Position numbers and translations under genes: made by a program
Assembly (NCBI RefSeq): GCF_000428065.1
Contig: NZ_ATZF01000015.1
Span: 52,550 to 116,549 of the forward strand
DNA: 64,000 bases
Direction: 5' to 3'
Origin: Shimazuella kribbensis DSM 45090
Lineage (GTDB): Bacteria > Bacillota > Bacilli > Thermoactinomycetales > Thermoactinomycetaceae
Shown here: positions 25,630-34,142 of the stretch, piece after piece
How the letters are laid out: each line of letters begins with the position of its first letter
Numbering within the stretch: position 1 is the first letter of the stretch
Notes under the pieces: generated by a model
The model's input: the letters and a program-made list of their open reading frames with translations, nothing else
The model's database searches: none
What the model was told of the DNA's origin: nothing

Positions 25630-26094
25630 TTAAAAAGGAAGATCATCATCAGACAGATCGATTGGTTTACCTACGCTTTGAAATGGGTCTTGGTTGGACT
25701 GTTTTTTCTGTTGGTTTTGGTTGTTGTTATAGCCCATATTGTTATCGCCAAAGTTATTATCACTGTTTTGACTATTTCTCGAATCCAAGAATTTAACGTG
25801 ATCTGCAACTACTTCCGTAGTCCAAACCGTACGTCCTTCTTGATTCTCATAGCTACTGACTTGCAAACGACCCTCTAGGGCAACTAAAGAGCCTTTACGT
25901 GTGTACTTGGCACAATTTTCGGCGAGACCTCGCCATACAGAAATGAAAATAAAATCCGTTTCACGTTCTCCCTGTTGGTTGGTATAATTACGATCTACTG
26001 CAAGCGTAAATTTAGCAACAGCAACTCCGTTTTTAGCATATCGAAGTTCAGGATCACGTGTCAGTCTACCAACTAGTACGACCCTATTAAGCAC
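25630..26094 (-). CDS. ssb: Single-stranded DNA-binding protein
   Basis: A 154-residue SSB with an OB fold ([19 protein letters not shown] to about residue 110), a low-complexity Asn/Gln linker and the acidic tip DDDLPF that recruits replication and repair proteins. GTG 26094 gives the canonical MLNRV start and has GGGAGAGG six bases upstream; an in-frame TTG two codons earlier is less likely. It lies between rpsF and rpsR in the standard operon. Confidence 0.97.
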   Translation of the reverse strand: MLNRVVLVGRLTRDPELRYAKNGVAVAKFTLAVDRNYTNQQGERETDFIFISVWRGLAENCAKYTRKGSLVALEGRLQVSSYENQEGRTVWTTEVVADHVKFLDSRNSQNSDNNFGDNNMGYNNNQNQQKKQSNQDPFQSVGKPIDLSDDDLPF

Positions 26095-26133
26095 TAGCAA
26101 CCTCTCCCTTTTGCATGATGATCGGTTTTTTCT

Positions 26134-26424
26134 CTATTTTTGATCCAAATTAATGGTCAGATATCTCATAACACTGTCATTGATGTTCAGTACACGTTCA
26201 ACTTCTTGTACTGCATCTGAGTTTGATTGGAACGTTGTAACGGTATAGAAACCTTCACGGTAGTTATCAATCAAATAAGCTAAACGACGTTTTCCCATAT
26301 CTTTTACTTCTTCTACCTGTCCACCCATATCAGTAACAATCGATTGTACTTTTTCACGAGCAGAGGTAAGAGCAGCTTCATCCACATCTGGACGAACGAT
26401 AAACATCAGCTCATACTTTGTCAT
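26134..26424 (-). CDS. rpsF: Ribosomal protein S6
   Basis: A 96-residue S6 (MTKYELMFIVRPDVDEAA...VMRYLTINLDQK), partner of S18 in the 30S platform. Start ATG 26424 has GGGAGGTG upstream. First gene of the rpsF-ssb-rpsR operon; S6-S18 commonly represses the operon through a leader hairpin, for which a candidate is present. Confidence 0.98.
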   Translation of the reverse strand: MTKYELMFIVRPDVDEAALTSAREKVQSIVTDMGGQVEEVKDMGKRRLAYLIDNYREGFYTVTTFQSNSDAVQEVERVLNINDSVMRYLTINLDQK

Positions 26425-26480
26425 ATTTACACCTCCCTTTGGACTAACGGCCCTATGATGACATAGAGCAAGGAGTGAGC
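26425..26480 (-). promoter_or_regulatory. Candidate S6:S18 autoregulatory leader
   Basis: On the minus strand a CTATG-TCAT-CATAG hairpin is followed by GGGCCGTTAGTCC and then the Shine-Dalgarno GGGAGG. A CCG near a short stem just upstream of the rpsF ribosome binding site fits the known S6:S18 mRNA motif, but I have not verified the full fold. Confidence 0.4.
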
Positions 26481-26499
26481 TACACTCACACAATACCCT

Positions 26500-26840
26500 A
26501 TTCTAGCAAATGACTCTAGCAAAAGCAAGAAGATAAGAACAAGTTTTTGGGATTCAAGATATAAATTTAAAGCAACCTATGGTTTAGGCATGTCACTAAA
26601 AAATATCAATATTATTCCCATTCTTTATTTGATTACTTGATTCAACTTTACAACCATACATCAATTGGACATACCCCCTTCTCGATCGAAAGAAAAGGTC
26701 CTCCTCCTATATGACTAGGTACACAACCTATTGATTCATCATTGCTTATTTCACTCCAAATTGTAAAAAAATTATTTATTGAAATTTAAGTTATTTTCTG
26801 TCTATAATCCTATAGTCCTTGCCTAAATAAATGGGAGAGA
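26500..26840. other. Intergenic region between rpsF and the kinase gene
   Basis: About 340 AT-rich bases between divergent genes. Promoters for both should lie here, but I see no clear consensus and no gene. Confidence 0.4.
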
Positions 26841-27335
26841 ATGATGATTGCTATTTTCTATATGGGACCACCGGGTTCAGGTAAATCTACACATGCCCAA
26901 AAAACGTGGAATACTATAGAAATCATTAATGCAGATACAATGATGGTGTCCTTTATCAGAGTAAAAAAATTACTTTGTCAACCCTCCTTCACAAAGAGGA
27001 TCTATCCTATCTTTGAAAAAAGGGCAAGAAACAAATTGAAAAAAGCAATCAAACATGGGAAACCCTTTGTTTTGGATGATACTTCCATCGATTTCGATTG
27101 GACAGAATTTGCCATGAAAAAAGCAAAAAAAGCTGGTTACAGGGTATTGCTCATCTATGTCTGCGCCTCTCTAGAAACCTGTCTTACTCGTAATAAGCAA
27201 CGAGATCGCTTTGTTGACCCAGAGAGAGTCCAAGAAATTTATCATAAAAAAGAAAAGGTGTGGAGTATTCTCTCCAAATCTGCTCATCTGAGCATGACCA
27301 TTGACACCAACTCTACGATGCCGGGTCATAAGTAA
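26841..27335 (+). CDS. P-loop kinase-like ATPase (zeta-toxin/polynucleotide-kinase type)
   Basis: A 164-residue P-loop protein with Walker A GPPGSGKST at residues 9-17, IINADTM, a VLDDTSIDFDW strand and a RNKQRDRF basic lid, typical of small AAA_33/zeta-like kinases. Substrate is unknown: a polynucleotide, nucleotide or small molecule are all possible. No partner antitoxin is seen. GGGAG precedes two adjacent ATGs (26841 and 26844); either could be used. It reads on the plus strand amid minus-strand core genes and ends in a strong terminator. Confidence 0.75.
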   Translation: MMIAIFYMGPPGSGKSTHAQKTWNTIEIINADTMMVSFIRVKKLLCQPSFTKRIYPIFEKRARNKLKKAIKHGKPFVLDDTSIDFDWTEFAMKKAKKAGYRVLLIYVCASLETCLTRNKQRDRFVDPERVQEIYHKKEKVWSILSKSAHLSMTIDTNSTMPGHK

Positions 27336-27358
27336 AGAGGAAGACACAAAACCTATCT

Positions 27359-27396
27359 GGCCGTCTGGATATAGATTCGGACGGCCACCCATTTTT
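27359..27396 (+). terminator. Terminator after the kinase gene
   Basis: GGCCGTC at 27359-27365 pairs with GACGGCC at 27380-27386, followed by ACCCATTTTT. Confidence 0.75.
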
Positions 27397-27540
27397 ACAC
27401 ATAAAAAACAAGAAAGTCCTCGTTTAAATAGAATTGAAAACCCCGCTTTTATTGTTGTCAAGCTTTGTTTTCTCCGCTTATCCCTCCATCTTCTTTCTAG
27501 CTTTTACAATAGACTCAGCCTATACGCCTACTTTTATATC

Positions 27541-27640
27541 CATTCACATATTAAAACGAAAAGCGGCAATCCCCCCATCTTGAACCACATTTTCCTTGCC
27601 TACCAAACTTCCCGTTCTTTTGGATCTATTTTTTATAACA
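27541..27640 (-). repeat. Decayed copy 1 of the ychF 3' end
   Basis: On the plus strand this segment contains ATCTTGAACCACATTTTCC and TTGCCTACCAAAC, aligning with the true ychF 3' end at about 29306-29405 (GTCTTGCACCACATATTCC, TTACCTTCCAAAC). Several substitutions and indels prevent coding. It forms the left edge of unit A. Confidence 0.75.
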
Positions 27641-27753
27641 TAACTATTGAAAAAATATTACTAAACTAAAATTAAGGTTGGAAAGTAAGCGAAATAAAAA
27701 ATGAAGAAACGAAAAAGAGAGATCTTTCGGTGGATAATAGCAAAAGCACCCGA

Positions 27754-27776
27754 CCATGGAATGCAACTCTCCATGG
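27754..27776. repeat. Hairpin shared by units A and B (copy A)
   Basis: CCATGGA at 27754-27760 pairs with TCCATGG at 27770-27776. The flanking sequence (CTGTTCATCAG, GGGGGA) also matches copy B at 28619-28640; the loop is in inverse orientation relative to copy B. Confidence 0.6.
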
Positions 27777-27855
27777 TAGAGCGTCTGTTCATCAGATAAT
27801 GGGGGAGACTTATCCTCACCGCTGATGGACGACTCGAGGTCCTTGGTATAGTTGG

Positions 27856-28299
27856 TCAGAGCCTTCCGAAGGTGCTCGTGAGTACCTTCAGTACCTGATG
27901 ATTATGAGATATCGTCAAGGGCACAGACTGCGGCCAGTGCCTCACTGGGACTGTATCTATGATCGTGACAAGCTCATTCAACGAGTCCCTGATACAATCC
28001 AAAATGAAACACTTACCTAGGATTTCCAGACCTTTGTACTCGTTTTCAATGATTGACTCGAGAGCCCTGTTGTGGTCGGCCAAAGACTTCCGAAGGTGCC
28101 CACGTACAGTTTCGAAGTACTTAAGAGCAACTTCGAAGCTACCTCCATGGGGATCACGAAGATAGCTTTCGGTTTTGGTGAGCTTGAAGATCGCAGTCAC
28201 TGACGCACTAGGAACCGTACCTCCAATCGTGGAAAGGTTGAACATCGACGTCTTGATCGTCCGCATGAGGAACAGCTCCTCCTTGGTCAGACCAGACAT
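27856..28299 (-). CDS. Unit A orphan protein, GC-rich
   Basis: A 147-residue helical protein that I do not recognise. Its first 85 or so residues (MSGLTKEELFLMRTIK..., FKLTKTESYLRDP, FEVALKYFETVRGHL) align by eye with both smaller proteins of unit B (LRSVIANLIQ, LKNLNEGERLTGDP, LTKAVENFTHTL), so it seems a diverged, longer paralogue. Codon use is GC-richer than neighbouring genes, suggesting transfer. The start follows AAAGAGGG by about ten bases; an alternative ATG 11 codons in has AAGGAGG upstream. A decayed ychF tail lies beyond its 3' end and a terminator upstream. Confidence 0.6.
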   Translation of the reverse strand: MSGLTKEELFLMRTIKTSMFNLSTIGGTVPSASVTAIFKLTKTESYLRDPHGGSFEVALKYFETVRGHLRKSLADHNRALESIIENEYKGLEILGKCFILDCIRDSLNELVTIIDTVPVRHWPQSVPLTISHNHQVLKVLTSTFGRL

Positions 28300-28383
28300 T
28301 TGGGAGAGACCCTCTTTCAGAATGAGAGACCTAAAAAGGATTCAACCTATCAAGCTACTTTTTGAATATCTGCAAATACAAAA

Positions 28384-28409
28384 AAACAAGCCCGGTATCG
28401 GACTTGTTT
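28384..28409 (-). terminator. Copy of the ychF terminator between units A and B
   Basis: AAACAAG pairs with CTTGTTT with further pairing of CCCG and CGGA; same design as the true ychF terminator at 29252-29279. On the minus strand TTTTTTTGT follows. Confidence 0.7.
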
Positions 28410-28435
28410 ATCCATTATCTTTTATTACTCGATTA

Positions 28436-28535
28436 CACATTAAACCGTAAAGTAATTCTATATCATCTTGAACCACCTATTCCCTTCTCTTAAACGTTTC
28501 CCATTCTTTTTCGTCTATTTCATGACTAGCGCTTA
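28436..28535 (-). repeat. Decayed copy 2 of the ychF 3' end
   Basis: On the plus strand, CACATTAAACCGTAAAGTAA and ATCTTGAACCACCTATTCCC align with the true ychF end (TACATTAAAGCGGAAAGTAA, GTCTTGCACCACATATTCC). A frameshift lies in the former coding part. It is preceded, as in ychF, by the copied terminator hairpin. Confidence 0.8.
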
Positions 28536-28618
28536 ATTAGAGAAGGTAAACCGTATAATGAAAGAAATTTTGCTCAGATATGAAGTCGATTTTTTCAGGA
28601 AAGCAGCGGCGCCCGGCT

Positions 28619-28640
28619 CATGGAGATGTTGCATTCCATG
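28619..28640. repeat. Hairpin shared by units A and B (copy B)
   Basis: CATGGA at 28619-28624 pairs with TCCATG at 28635-28640, extended by GGC/GCC outside. It is followed by GTTCATCAGCTGTTGGGGGA, closely matching the corresponding part of unit A. Confidence 0.6.
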
Positions 28641-28656
28641 GCCGAGTTCCTGTTCA

Positions 28657-28902
28657 TCAGCTGTTGGGGGATGTCTCCCTATCGCTGACTACGAGCGACT
28701 GAAGCACAGTCGAGAAGTTCTCGACTGCCTTCAAGAGTGCTTCACGAACGACCTCCCAATCTCCCTTGAGGAGCCGTTCCGCTTCTTTGAGGTTGTTGAG
28801 CGGGTTCGCTACCCCATTGGGCAGCGACGCCAGCCCACCGCTCTGGATGAGATTTGCGATCACACGTCGCAGAACCATGATGATGGTGTGCTGCTTCGTC
28901 AT
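28657..28902 (-). CDS. Unit B orphan protein 2, GC-rich
   Basis: An approximately 81-residue protein that I do not recognise. It is a clear tandem paralogue of the next gene upstream: both share VIANLIQ, SLPN, LKEAERLL/LNEGERLT and KAVENF, and their DNA is recognisably duplicated. The start is uncertain: the similarity to its neighbour begins at or just before this ATG, but the open frame continues 20 codons further and would overlap the neighbour's 3' end. Base composition is GC-rich. Function unknown; no signal peptide or metal motif seen. Confidence 0.55.
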   Translation of the reverse strand: MTKQHTIIMVLRRVIANLIQSGGLASLPNGVANPLNNLKEAERLLKGDWEVVREALLKAVENFSTVLQSLVVSDRETSPNS

Positions 28903-28924
28903 GACCTCAGGCACCTCATCGTTA

Positions 28925-29179
28925 TCAATGAGCAACTGCAAGGGTGTGTGTGAAGTTCTCAACGGCCTTCGTTAATACTTCACCGATGTCCTTCGGATCA
29001 CCAGTGAGCCGTTCTCCTTCGTTGAGGTTCTTAAGCAAATCCGCCGCCTCGTTGGGGAGCGACGTCAGTACACCGCCCTGGATGAGATTTGCAATCACGC
29101 TCCGCAGACCAGCAATGATCGCGTACCTGTCCTTGGCCATGACAGGCTCTTCGTTGGTGTGATTGGTTACCTTAGACAT
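28925..29179 (-). CDS. Unit B orphan protein 1, GC-rich
   Basis: An 84-residue helical protein (MSKVTNHTNEEPVMAKDRYA..., GLRSVIANLIQGG, LKNLNEGERL, EVLTKAVENFTHTL). No known family recognised. AGAGGG lies five bases before the ATG; an upstream in-frame ATG lacks this. It is the first gene after the ychF terminator on the same strand and is followed at once by its paralogue. GC-rich codon use differs from ychF and the other neighbours. Confidence 0.6.
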   Translation of the reverse strand: MSKVTNHTNEEPVMAKDRYAIIAGLRSVIANLIQGGVLTSLPNEAADLLKNLNEGERLTGDPKDIGEVLTKAVENFTHTLAVAH

Positions 29180-29237
29180 ATTCCCTCTTTTTCTATATCG
29201 GGAGTCCAATGGGCTCTTACCTTAATTATAGTTTAAT

Positions 29238-29279
29238 TTGAAAAAACAAAGAAACAAGTCCAATATACTGGACTTGTTT
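29238..29279 (-). terminator. Terminator of ychF
   Basis: AAACAAGTCCA at 29252-29262 pairs with TGGACTTGTTT at 29269-29279; on the minus strand it is followed by CTTTGTTTTTTC. Confidence 0.88.
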
Positions 29280-29303
29280 GGTTCGTATATACTGCTTGAT
29301 AGA

Positions 29304-30404
29304 TTATACATTAAAGCGGAAAGTAATAATATCTCCGTCTTGCACCACATATTCCTTACCTTCCAAACGCATCAAACCTTTTTCTTTTGCCCCCACAAAT
29401 CCATTTGAAGCAATCAAATCTTCATAACCAACGATCTCCGCACGAATAAATCCACGTTCAAAATCGGTATGAATCACTGCTCCTGCTTGTGGTGCCTTGG
29501 TTCCTTTGCGAATAGTCCAGGCACGGACTTCTTTTTCTCCAGCAGTAAAGAATGTATAAAGACCAAGTAAACGATATGCTTCATTGATCAAACGATCCAA
29601 CCCGGAAGATTGTAAACCGAGCTCTTCTAAAAACATATCCCTTTCTTCTCCATCGAGCTCCGCAATTTCTGCTTCGACTTGTGCACTAATGGTTACTACT
29701 CCAGCACCCTCCGCTTTTGCTATCTCCCTTACACGCTGTACATAAGGGTTTTCCTCTGCTGTTGCTACTTCTTCTTCACTCACATTTGCTACATACAGAA
29801 CATCTTTCATTGTAAGTAAACTGTATGTTTTGAGTTGGACTAATTCTTCCGCAGAAACTTCTGTCATTCTTGCTGGTTTTTCCTCTTGTAGAGTGGTTAA
29901 CACTTTGGAAAGCAAGTTTTGTTCTTGAACCGCAGCTTTTTCTCCTGTTTTTGCTTGACGAGCTACTCGGTCCAAGCGCTTTTCTACTGTCTCCATATCC
30001 GACAAGATCAGTTCCAATTGGATGGTGGACATATCACTCTCGGGATCCACTTTGCCAGAAACGTGTGTGATGTTGTCATCTTCAAAACATCGAACCACAT
30101 GCAAAATAGCGTCAACTTCCCGAATATGGGACAGAAATTTATTTCCTAATCCTTCGCCTTTGCTCGCACCTTTAACCAAACCAGCAATATCCACAAATTG
30201 ACATGCGGTAGGAATGACTTTTTGGGGATTGATCAACTCAGTCAACTTGGTTAAACGCTCATCTGGTACATCTACCACTCCAACATTTGGTTCAATGGTA
30301 CAAAAAGGATAGTTTGCAGATTCTGCACCTGCTCTTGTAATTGCGTTAAATAATGTTGATTTTCCTACGTTTGGTAATCCTACGATTCCTGTTGTTAATG
30401 CCAC
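29304..30404 (-). CDS. ychF: YchF, Obg-family translation-associated ATPase
   Basis: A 366-residue Obg-related P-loop protein that prefers ATP and binds ribosomes. G1 is GLPNVGKST, switch region NYPFCTIEPNVG, G3 DIAGLVKGAS, the central coiled coil spans about residues 125-210, and a C-terminal TGS-like domain ends DGDIITFRFNV. Start is GTG with AAAGGAG nine bases upstream. It lies downstream of the DUF951 gene. Two decayed copies of its 3' end are found downstream at 28436 and 27541. Confidence 0.97.
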   Translation of the reverse strand: MALTTGIVGLPNVGKSTLFNAITRAGAESANYPFCTIEPNVGVVDVPDERLTKLTELINPQKVIPTACQFVDIAGLVKGASKGEGLGNKFLSHIREVDAILHVVRCFEDDNITHVSGKVDPESDMSTIQLELILSDMETVEKRLDRVARQAKTGEKAAVQEQNLLSKVLTTLQEEKPARMTEVSAEELVQLKTYSLLTMKDVLYVANVSEEEVATAEENPYVQRVREIAKAEGAGVVTISAQVEAEIAELDGEERDMFLEELGLQSSGLDRLINEAYRLLGLYTFFTAGEKEVRAWTIRKGTKAPQAGAVIHTDFERGFIRAEIVGYEDLIASNGFVGAKEKGLMRLEGKEYVVQDGDIITFRFNV

Positions 30405-30420
30405 TACTTTTTCTCCTTTA

Positions 30421-30639
30421 CTAATTCAATCTATTTTCATCATTTTGGTCTGCTGATTGTAATACTTTTTTTAACCTTTGCTCAAAACGGGCCCGCGGGA
30501 GCAATACACTATGTTCGCATCCTGTACATTTCATGCGGATATCCATACCCATCCGGATCACTTTCCATGCATTCGTCCCACATGGATGCCCTTTTTTCAT
30601 TTGAACAACATCGCCTAAACCAAACTCTTTTCGTTGCAC
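30421..30639 (-). CDS. yyzM: DUF951 family protein (YyzM)
   Basis: A 72-residue protein: FGLGDVVQMKKGHPCGTNAWKVIRMGMDIRMKCTGCEHSVLLPRARFE. The HPCGxNxWxVxRxGxDIRxKCxGC pattern defines DUF951, with three conserved Cys that may bind zinc. It is immediately upstream of ychF (16 bp), as in Bacillus. Start GTG with TAGGTG upstream. Function unknown. Confidence 0.9.
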   Translation of the reverse strand: MQRKEFGLGDVVQMKKGHPCGTNAWKVIRMGMDIRMKCTGCEHSVLLPRARFEQRLKKVLQSADQNDENRLN

Positions 30640-30815
30640 TATTTATCACCTACTAATAGTGAAAATGATTGATCTTTCAACGGCAGGAGCCAACATACAA
30701 TAAGGAGAGTAATTTTTAACTCTTCTAATCTAGCAATTCAAATGATAGGACACGTATATATTACCATCTTCTTCCGTATACTGTTAATGAGCTTGAGAGT
30801 AATGGAGGGATTACC

Positions 30816-31388
30816 ATGAACCAAACGATTTCCTACAGCATTCTTCACACAGATCCATGTGCAAAAACGGATGTCACTCATTCCGTTGCATCTGTTTTGA
30901 GTGAATTTACCTATCATAAAGTAGTATGTGTTTGTATTGGAACAGATCGATCAACAGGTGATTCCTTGGGTCCTCTTGTTGGTACCTTTCTCTCTCAACA
31001 TGAATCTGATCATTTAACCGTACTTGGCACACTTGAAGAGCCTGTCCATGCTTTAAATTTACCAGAGAAGCTAGACCAACTTCAACGTTTGTATCCTGAT
31101 GCTTTAGTAATTGCCATTGACGCTTGTTTAGGAAAATTAAAAAGCGTTGGTTCTATACAAGTAGGTTTAGGACCTATTAAACCCGGTGCTGGGGTGAACA
31201 AACAGTTACCTGAAGTTGGACAAATTCATGTCACTGGTATTGTAAATGTTGCTGGATTCATGGAATATATGGTACTACAAAACACACGGTTAAGCACGGT
31301 AATGCGTATGGCTCAAATTATTTCTGAATCTATTGTAAATGCGATCCAAATGCAATCCATCGAAGATACTTGGCAAAACGAAGTCTAA
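30816..31388 (+). CDS. yyaC: YyaC, spore-protease-related protein
   Basis: A 190-residue protein of the YyaC family, related to the GPR germination protease fold: CIGTDRSTGDSLGPLVG near residue 50, ALNLPEKL, AIDACLGKLKSVGSIQV and GAGVNKxLPxVGxIxVTGIVNVxGFM. Its presence suggests an endospore former. Divergently oriented from DUF951-ychF and convergent with parB, matching the B. subtilis yyaC-parB neighbourhood. ATGGAGGGA precedes the start. Confidence 0.92.
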   Translation: MNQTISYSILHTDPCAKTDVTHSVASVLSEFTYHKVVCVCIGTDRSTGDSLGPLVGTFLSQHESDHLTVLGTLEEPVHALNLPEKLDQLQRLYPDALVIAIDACLGKLKSVGSIQVGLGPIKPGAGVNKQLPEVGQIHVTGIVNVAGFMEYMVLQNTRLSTVMRMAQIISESIVNAIQMQSIEDTWQNEV

Positions 31389-31453
31389 CTAACAGGGGCT
31401 AATATCTAGAAGAACATAAAAATAGGGAGACTATGCCCCCCTTTTAACAAAAA

Positions 31454-32311
31454 TCATTGAATCATATGATCTTGTTGAATCATTTCAATAAGTCGTTCTA
31501 GTTCACGATCGGAAAAGTACTCAATTTCTATTTTCCCTTTTTTCCGGCCCTGTTTTATCTTCACAGGCGTACTAAAAACTTGTTGCAACATATCTTCATA
31601 ACGCTTAATGGTTGGTTCCATTCGCTTGGGTTGTTCTTTTGATTTCTGCGGTTGTTGTTGATTTAAACGTTGTATCCATTCTTCTAATTGACGCACACTC
31701 GCTCTTTCTTTTATTGTTTTCGTTGCCAATTGAAGTTGGATCTGTCCATCTTTGACGCCTAATAAAGCTCGAGCATGCCCCATCGATAATGTTCCACGTG
31801 AAACATCCGATTGAATTTCCATTGGTAGCTGTAATAGCCTCAAAAAATTGGTGACATGTGGTCTGCTTTTTCCAACTCGATCTGATAACTCTTCTTGTGT
31901 CAATGTTAATCGGTCCATCAATTTATGATATGCGGTTGCGATTTCCATTGGATTTAGATCTTCACGTTGTAGATTTTCTACCAACGCTATTTCCATCATT
32001 TGTTCATCTGTAAACTCACGTATCACAATTGGAACTCGTTCTAGAAGAGCAAGTTTTGCTGCTCTAAGACGTCTTTCCCCTGCAATAACTTCATAACCTC
32101 GGATGCTTTTGCGAACAATCAATGGTTGTACAACACCATGCTGTTTGATCGAATCCGATAATTCTTGAATCGCTTGATCATCAAAATGTTTCCGTGGCTG
32201 ATATGGATTAGGACGAAGTTCTTCTACATTTGCCTCGCTGATCACATCTTCATTTTCAACATCCACCTTTGTAAACAGTGCATCCAAACCCCTACCTAGG
32301 CCTTTAGCCAT
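31454..32311 (-). CDS. parB: ParB (Spo0J) chromosome partition protein
   Basis: A 285-residue ParB CTPase: [13 protein letters not shown] start, [10 protein letters not shown], the CTP-binding GERRLRAAK motif, [12 protein letters not shown], the helix-turn-helix around [24 protein letters not shown], and a C-terminal dimer domain. It loads on parS and recruits SMC near the origin. Its own gene contains a perfect parS at 31790. It overlaps parA by eight bases. Confidence 0.97.
   Translation of the reverse strand: MAKGLGRGLDALFTKVDVENEDVISEANVEELRPNPYQPRKHFDDQAIQELSDSIKQHGVVQPLIVRKSIRGYEVIAGERRLRAAKLALLERVPIVIREFTDEQMMEIALVENLQREDLNPMEIATAYHKLMDRLTLTQEELSDRVGKSRPHVTNFLRLLQLPMEIQSDVSRGTLSMGHARALLGVKDGQIQLQLATKTIKERASVRQLEEWIQRLNQQQPQKSKEQPKRMEPTIKRYEDMLQQVFSTPVKIKQGRKKGKIEIEYFSDRELERLIEMIQQDHMIQ
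31790..31805. promoter_or_regulatory. parS site within parB
   Basis: TGTTCCACGTGAAACA, a perfect match to the parS consensus TGTTNCACGTGAAACA, inside the parB coding region as in B. subtilis. Confidence 0.97.
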
Positions 32312-33065
32312 TCGCGACTACCTCCTTGGCCAAACTTACATAACACTCTGCACCACGTGATTTTGCATCATATGCAAGAATAGGAACACCATGACTAGGC
32401 GCTTCACTCAAGCGTACATTTCTCGGGATTACTGTTTTATATACTTTACTTTGAAAGTATTTTTTCACTTCTTCCATAACTTGCATGGATAAGTTCGTTC
32501 GTCCATCAAACATAGTGAGTAAAACACCTTCAACTTCCAATCGTTTATTCAAATGTTTCTGTACAATCCGTACTGTATTTAATAATTGACCTAAACCTTC
32601 TAGAGCATAAAACTCACATTGAATAGGAATCAATACCGACTCCACAGCAGTTAACGCATTGAGCGTAATAATCCCTAAGGATGGAGGACAATCGATAAAA
32701 ATATAATCAAATTGATCCTTAATTTGTTGGATTGCCCATTTTAATCTCAACTCTCTTGAAATAGCTTGGCTTAATTCAATCTCTGCACCTGCCAACTGAA
32801 TCGTTGCTGGTAATAGCCATAAACCATCCATACTTGTAGGAATAATCACTTCAGCAGGGTTTTGCTCATTCATTAATACATCATAAACACATTCTTCTAC
32901 ATCTGCTTTGTTAATGCCTAGTCCACTTGTTGTATTTCCTTGGGGATCTATATCTACCAAAAGAACTTTCTTTTTCATCGCTGCAACACTTGCTGCTAAA
33001 TTGATCGATGTCGTCGTCTTGCCGACGCCCCCCTTTTGGTTTGCAATTGCAATTACTCTTCCCAA
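32304..33065 (-). CDS. parA: ParA (Soj) chromosome partition ATPase
   Basis: A 253-residue Walker-type ATPase identical in length to B. subtilis Soj. The deviant Walker A is KGGVGKTT, followed by [13 protein letters not shown], the [13 protein letters not shown] switch and [23 protein letters not shown]. It works with ParB in origin segregation and regulates DnaA. TTG 33065 gives [13 protein letters not shown] and has GGGTGA upstream; a GTG four codons earlier is possible. Order noc-parA-parB is standard. Confidence 0.96.
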   Translation of the reverse strand: MGRVIAIANQKGGVGKTTTSINLAASVAAMKKKVLLVDIDPQGNTTSGLGINKADVEECVYDVLMNEQNPAEVIIPTSMDGLWLLPATIQLAGAEIELSQAISRELRLKWAIQQIKDQFDYIFIDCPPSLGIITLNALTAVESVLIPIQCEFYALEGLGQLLNTVRIVQKHLNKRLEVEGVLLTMFDGRTNLSMQVMEEVKKYFQSKVYKTVIPRNVRLSEAPSHGVPILAYDAKSRGAECYVSLAKEVVANG

Positions 33066-33128
33066 GATGTCACCCACTCACTTTTTAACATTTTTCTCTA
33101 TTATTCTATAGGAAAATCATTTTACCTA

Positions 33129-33953
33129 TCAATCCCTTGTTGCCTTTGGAATGCGAATCATTAGTTCATAAAATTGCTCCGATTCCTCCTCTTGTGCAAC
33201 TACATCCATTCCTGTCTGTTTAATCATATCCAAAGATTGACGAATTGTATTGACTGCAAGGCGAAAATCCCGTGAAAAAGGTCTGGCTGACTTTCGAGGA
33301 TTGGGTTTTACTTCTAACCATTTTTTTATTCGCTCTTCTGTTTGCTTTACATTTAGCTCTTTTTCGATAATTTCGAGCAAACATTTCTGTTGTTTTTCTT
33401 CATCTTTTAAGGAAAGAAGAGCACGAGCATGCCTCTCTGTGATCGAACGATCTAATAATGCCTCTTGAACAAAAGTAGGTAATTGCAATAAGCGTAACTT
33501 ATTTGCAATAGTGGATTGACTTTTTCCTAGTCTCTGAGCCAAACCTTCTTGTGTTAAATGATGGACATCTAATAATTGTTCTATCGCTCTCGCCTCTTCT
33601 ATCGCTGTCAAACCTTCTCGCTGTAAGTTTTCGATCAATGCAGCCGAAGCAGCTTGTGAATCACTAAGCTCTCGTATAATCGCAGGTATGGTAGGAAAAT
33701 TCAATTTCTTTACTGCACGCAACCTGCGTTCTCCAGCAATCAACTCGTAGTGTTTGCCTTTCTGACGAACTACAACAGGCTGTATAATTCCGTGCAGTCG
33801 GATTGTTTGGCACAATTCTTCTAGCCGATCATCTAAGAAAATTGCACGTGGCTGATAAGGACTAGGTTTGATGAGACTAACAGGAATCTGCTTCACCTGT
33901 TCGATTTGTTGTTTTTCAGCTAAGCCAAATAGCCGACTAAACGGTTCTTTCAT
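33129..33953 (-). CDS. noc: Noc nucleoid occlusion protein
   Basis: A 274-residue ParB paralogue. The N-terminus MKEPFSRLFGL is the amphipathic membrane-binding helix of Noc, followed by PSPYQPR, GERRLRAVK, ENLQREGLTAIEEA and the helix-turn-helix LTQEGLAQRLGKSQSTIANKLRLL, where Noc-specific residues STIANKLRLL replace the ParB ones. Noc blocks FtsZ assembly over the chromosome. It lies 63 bp upstream of parA, between rsmG and parA as in Bacillus, though here separated from rsmG by two extra genes. Confidence 0.94.
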   Translation of the reverse strand: MKEPFSRLFGLAEKQQIEQVKQIPVSLIKPSPYQPRAIFLDDRLEELCQTIRLHGIIQPVVVRQKGKHYELIAGERRLRAVKKLNFPTIPAIIRELSDSQAASAALIENLQREGLTAIEEARAIEQLLDVHHLTQEGLAQRLGKSQSTIANKLRLLQLPTFVQEALLDRSITERHARALLSLKDEEKQQKCLLEIIEKELNVKQTEERIKKWLEVKPNPRKSARPFSRDFRLAVNTIRQSLDMIKQTGMDVVAQEEESEQFYELMIRIPKATRD

Positions 33954-34142
33954 ACCATTTCCACCGCCTGTTCATCATTTTCTAAATACGAAGCAGCATT
34001 ATGCTGAAATTTATGCTATTCCTCTTTTGACATCCAAATATAAATGAGAGGTCCTTTTATTTTAAGTAGCATAAATTTGCTCTTATTCTTTATATTTTCG
34101 CTATCTATTCGTTACCACCTGCTAAATAAGTAAAAAATTGGA

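Noticed and set aside
28558..28953. A 131-codon plus-strand frame opposite the unit B genes
   Set aside because: Antisense to two paralogous frames with better starts; GC-rich DNA yields long spurious frames.
31415..31445. Terminator between yyaC and parB
   Set aside because: Only a GGG/CCC pairing with a short T-run; too weak to list as a feature.
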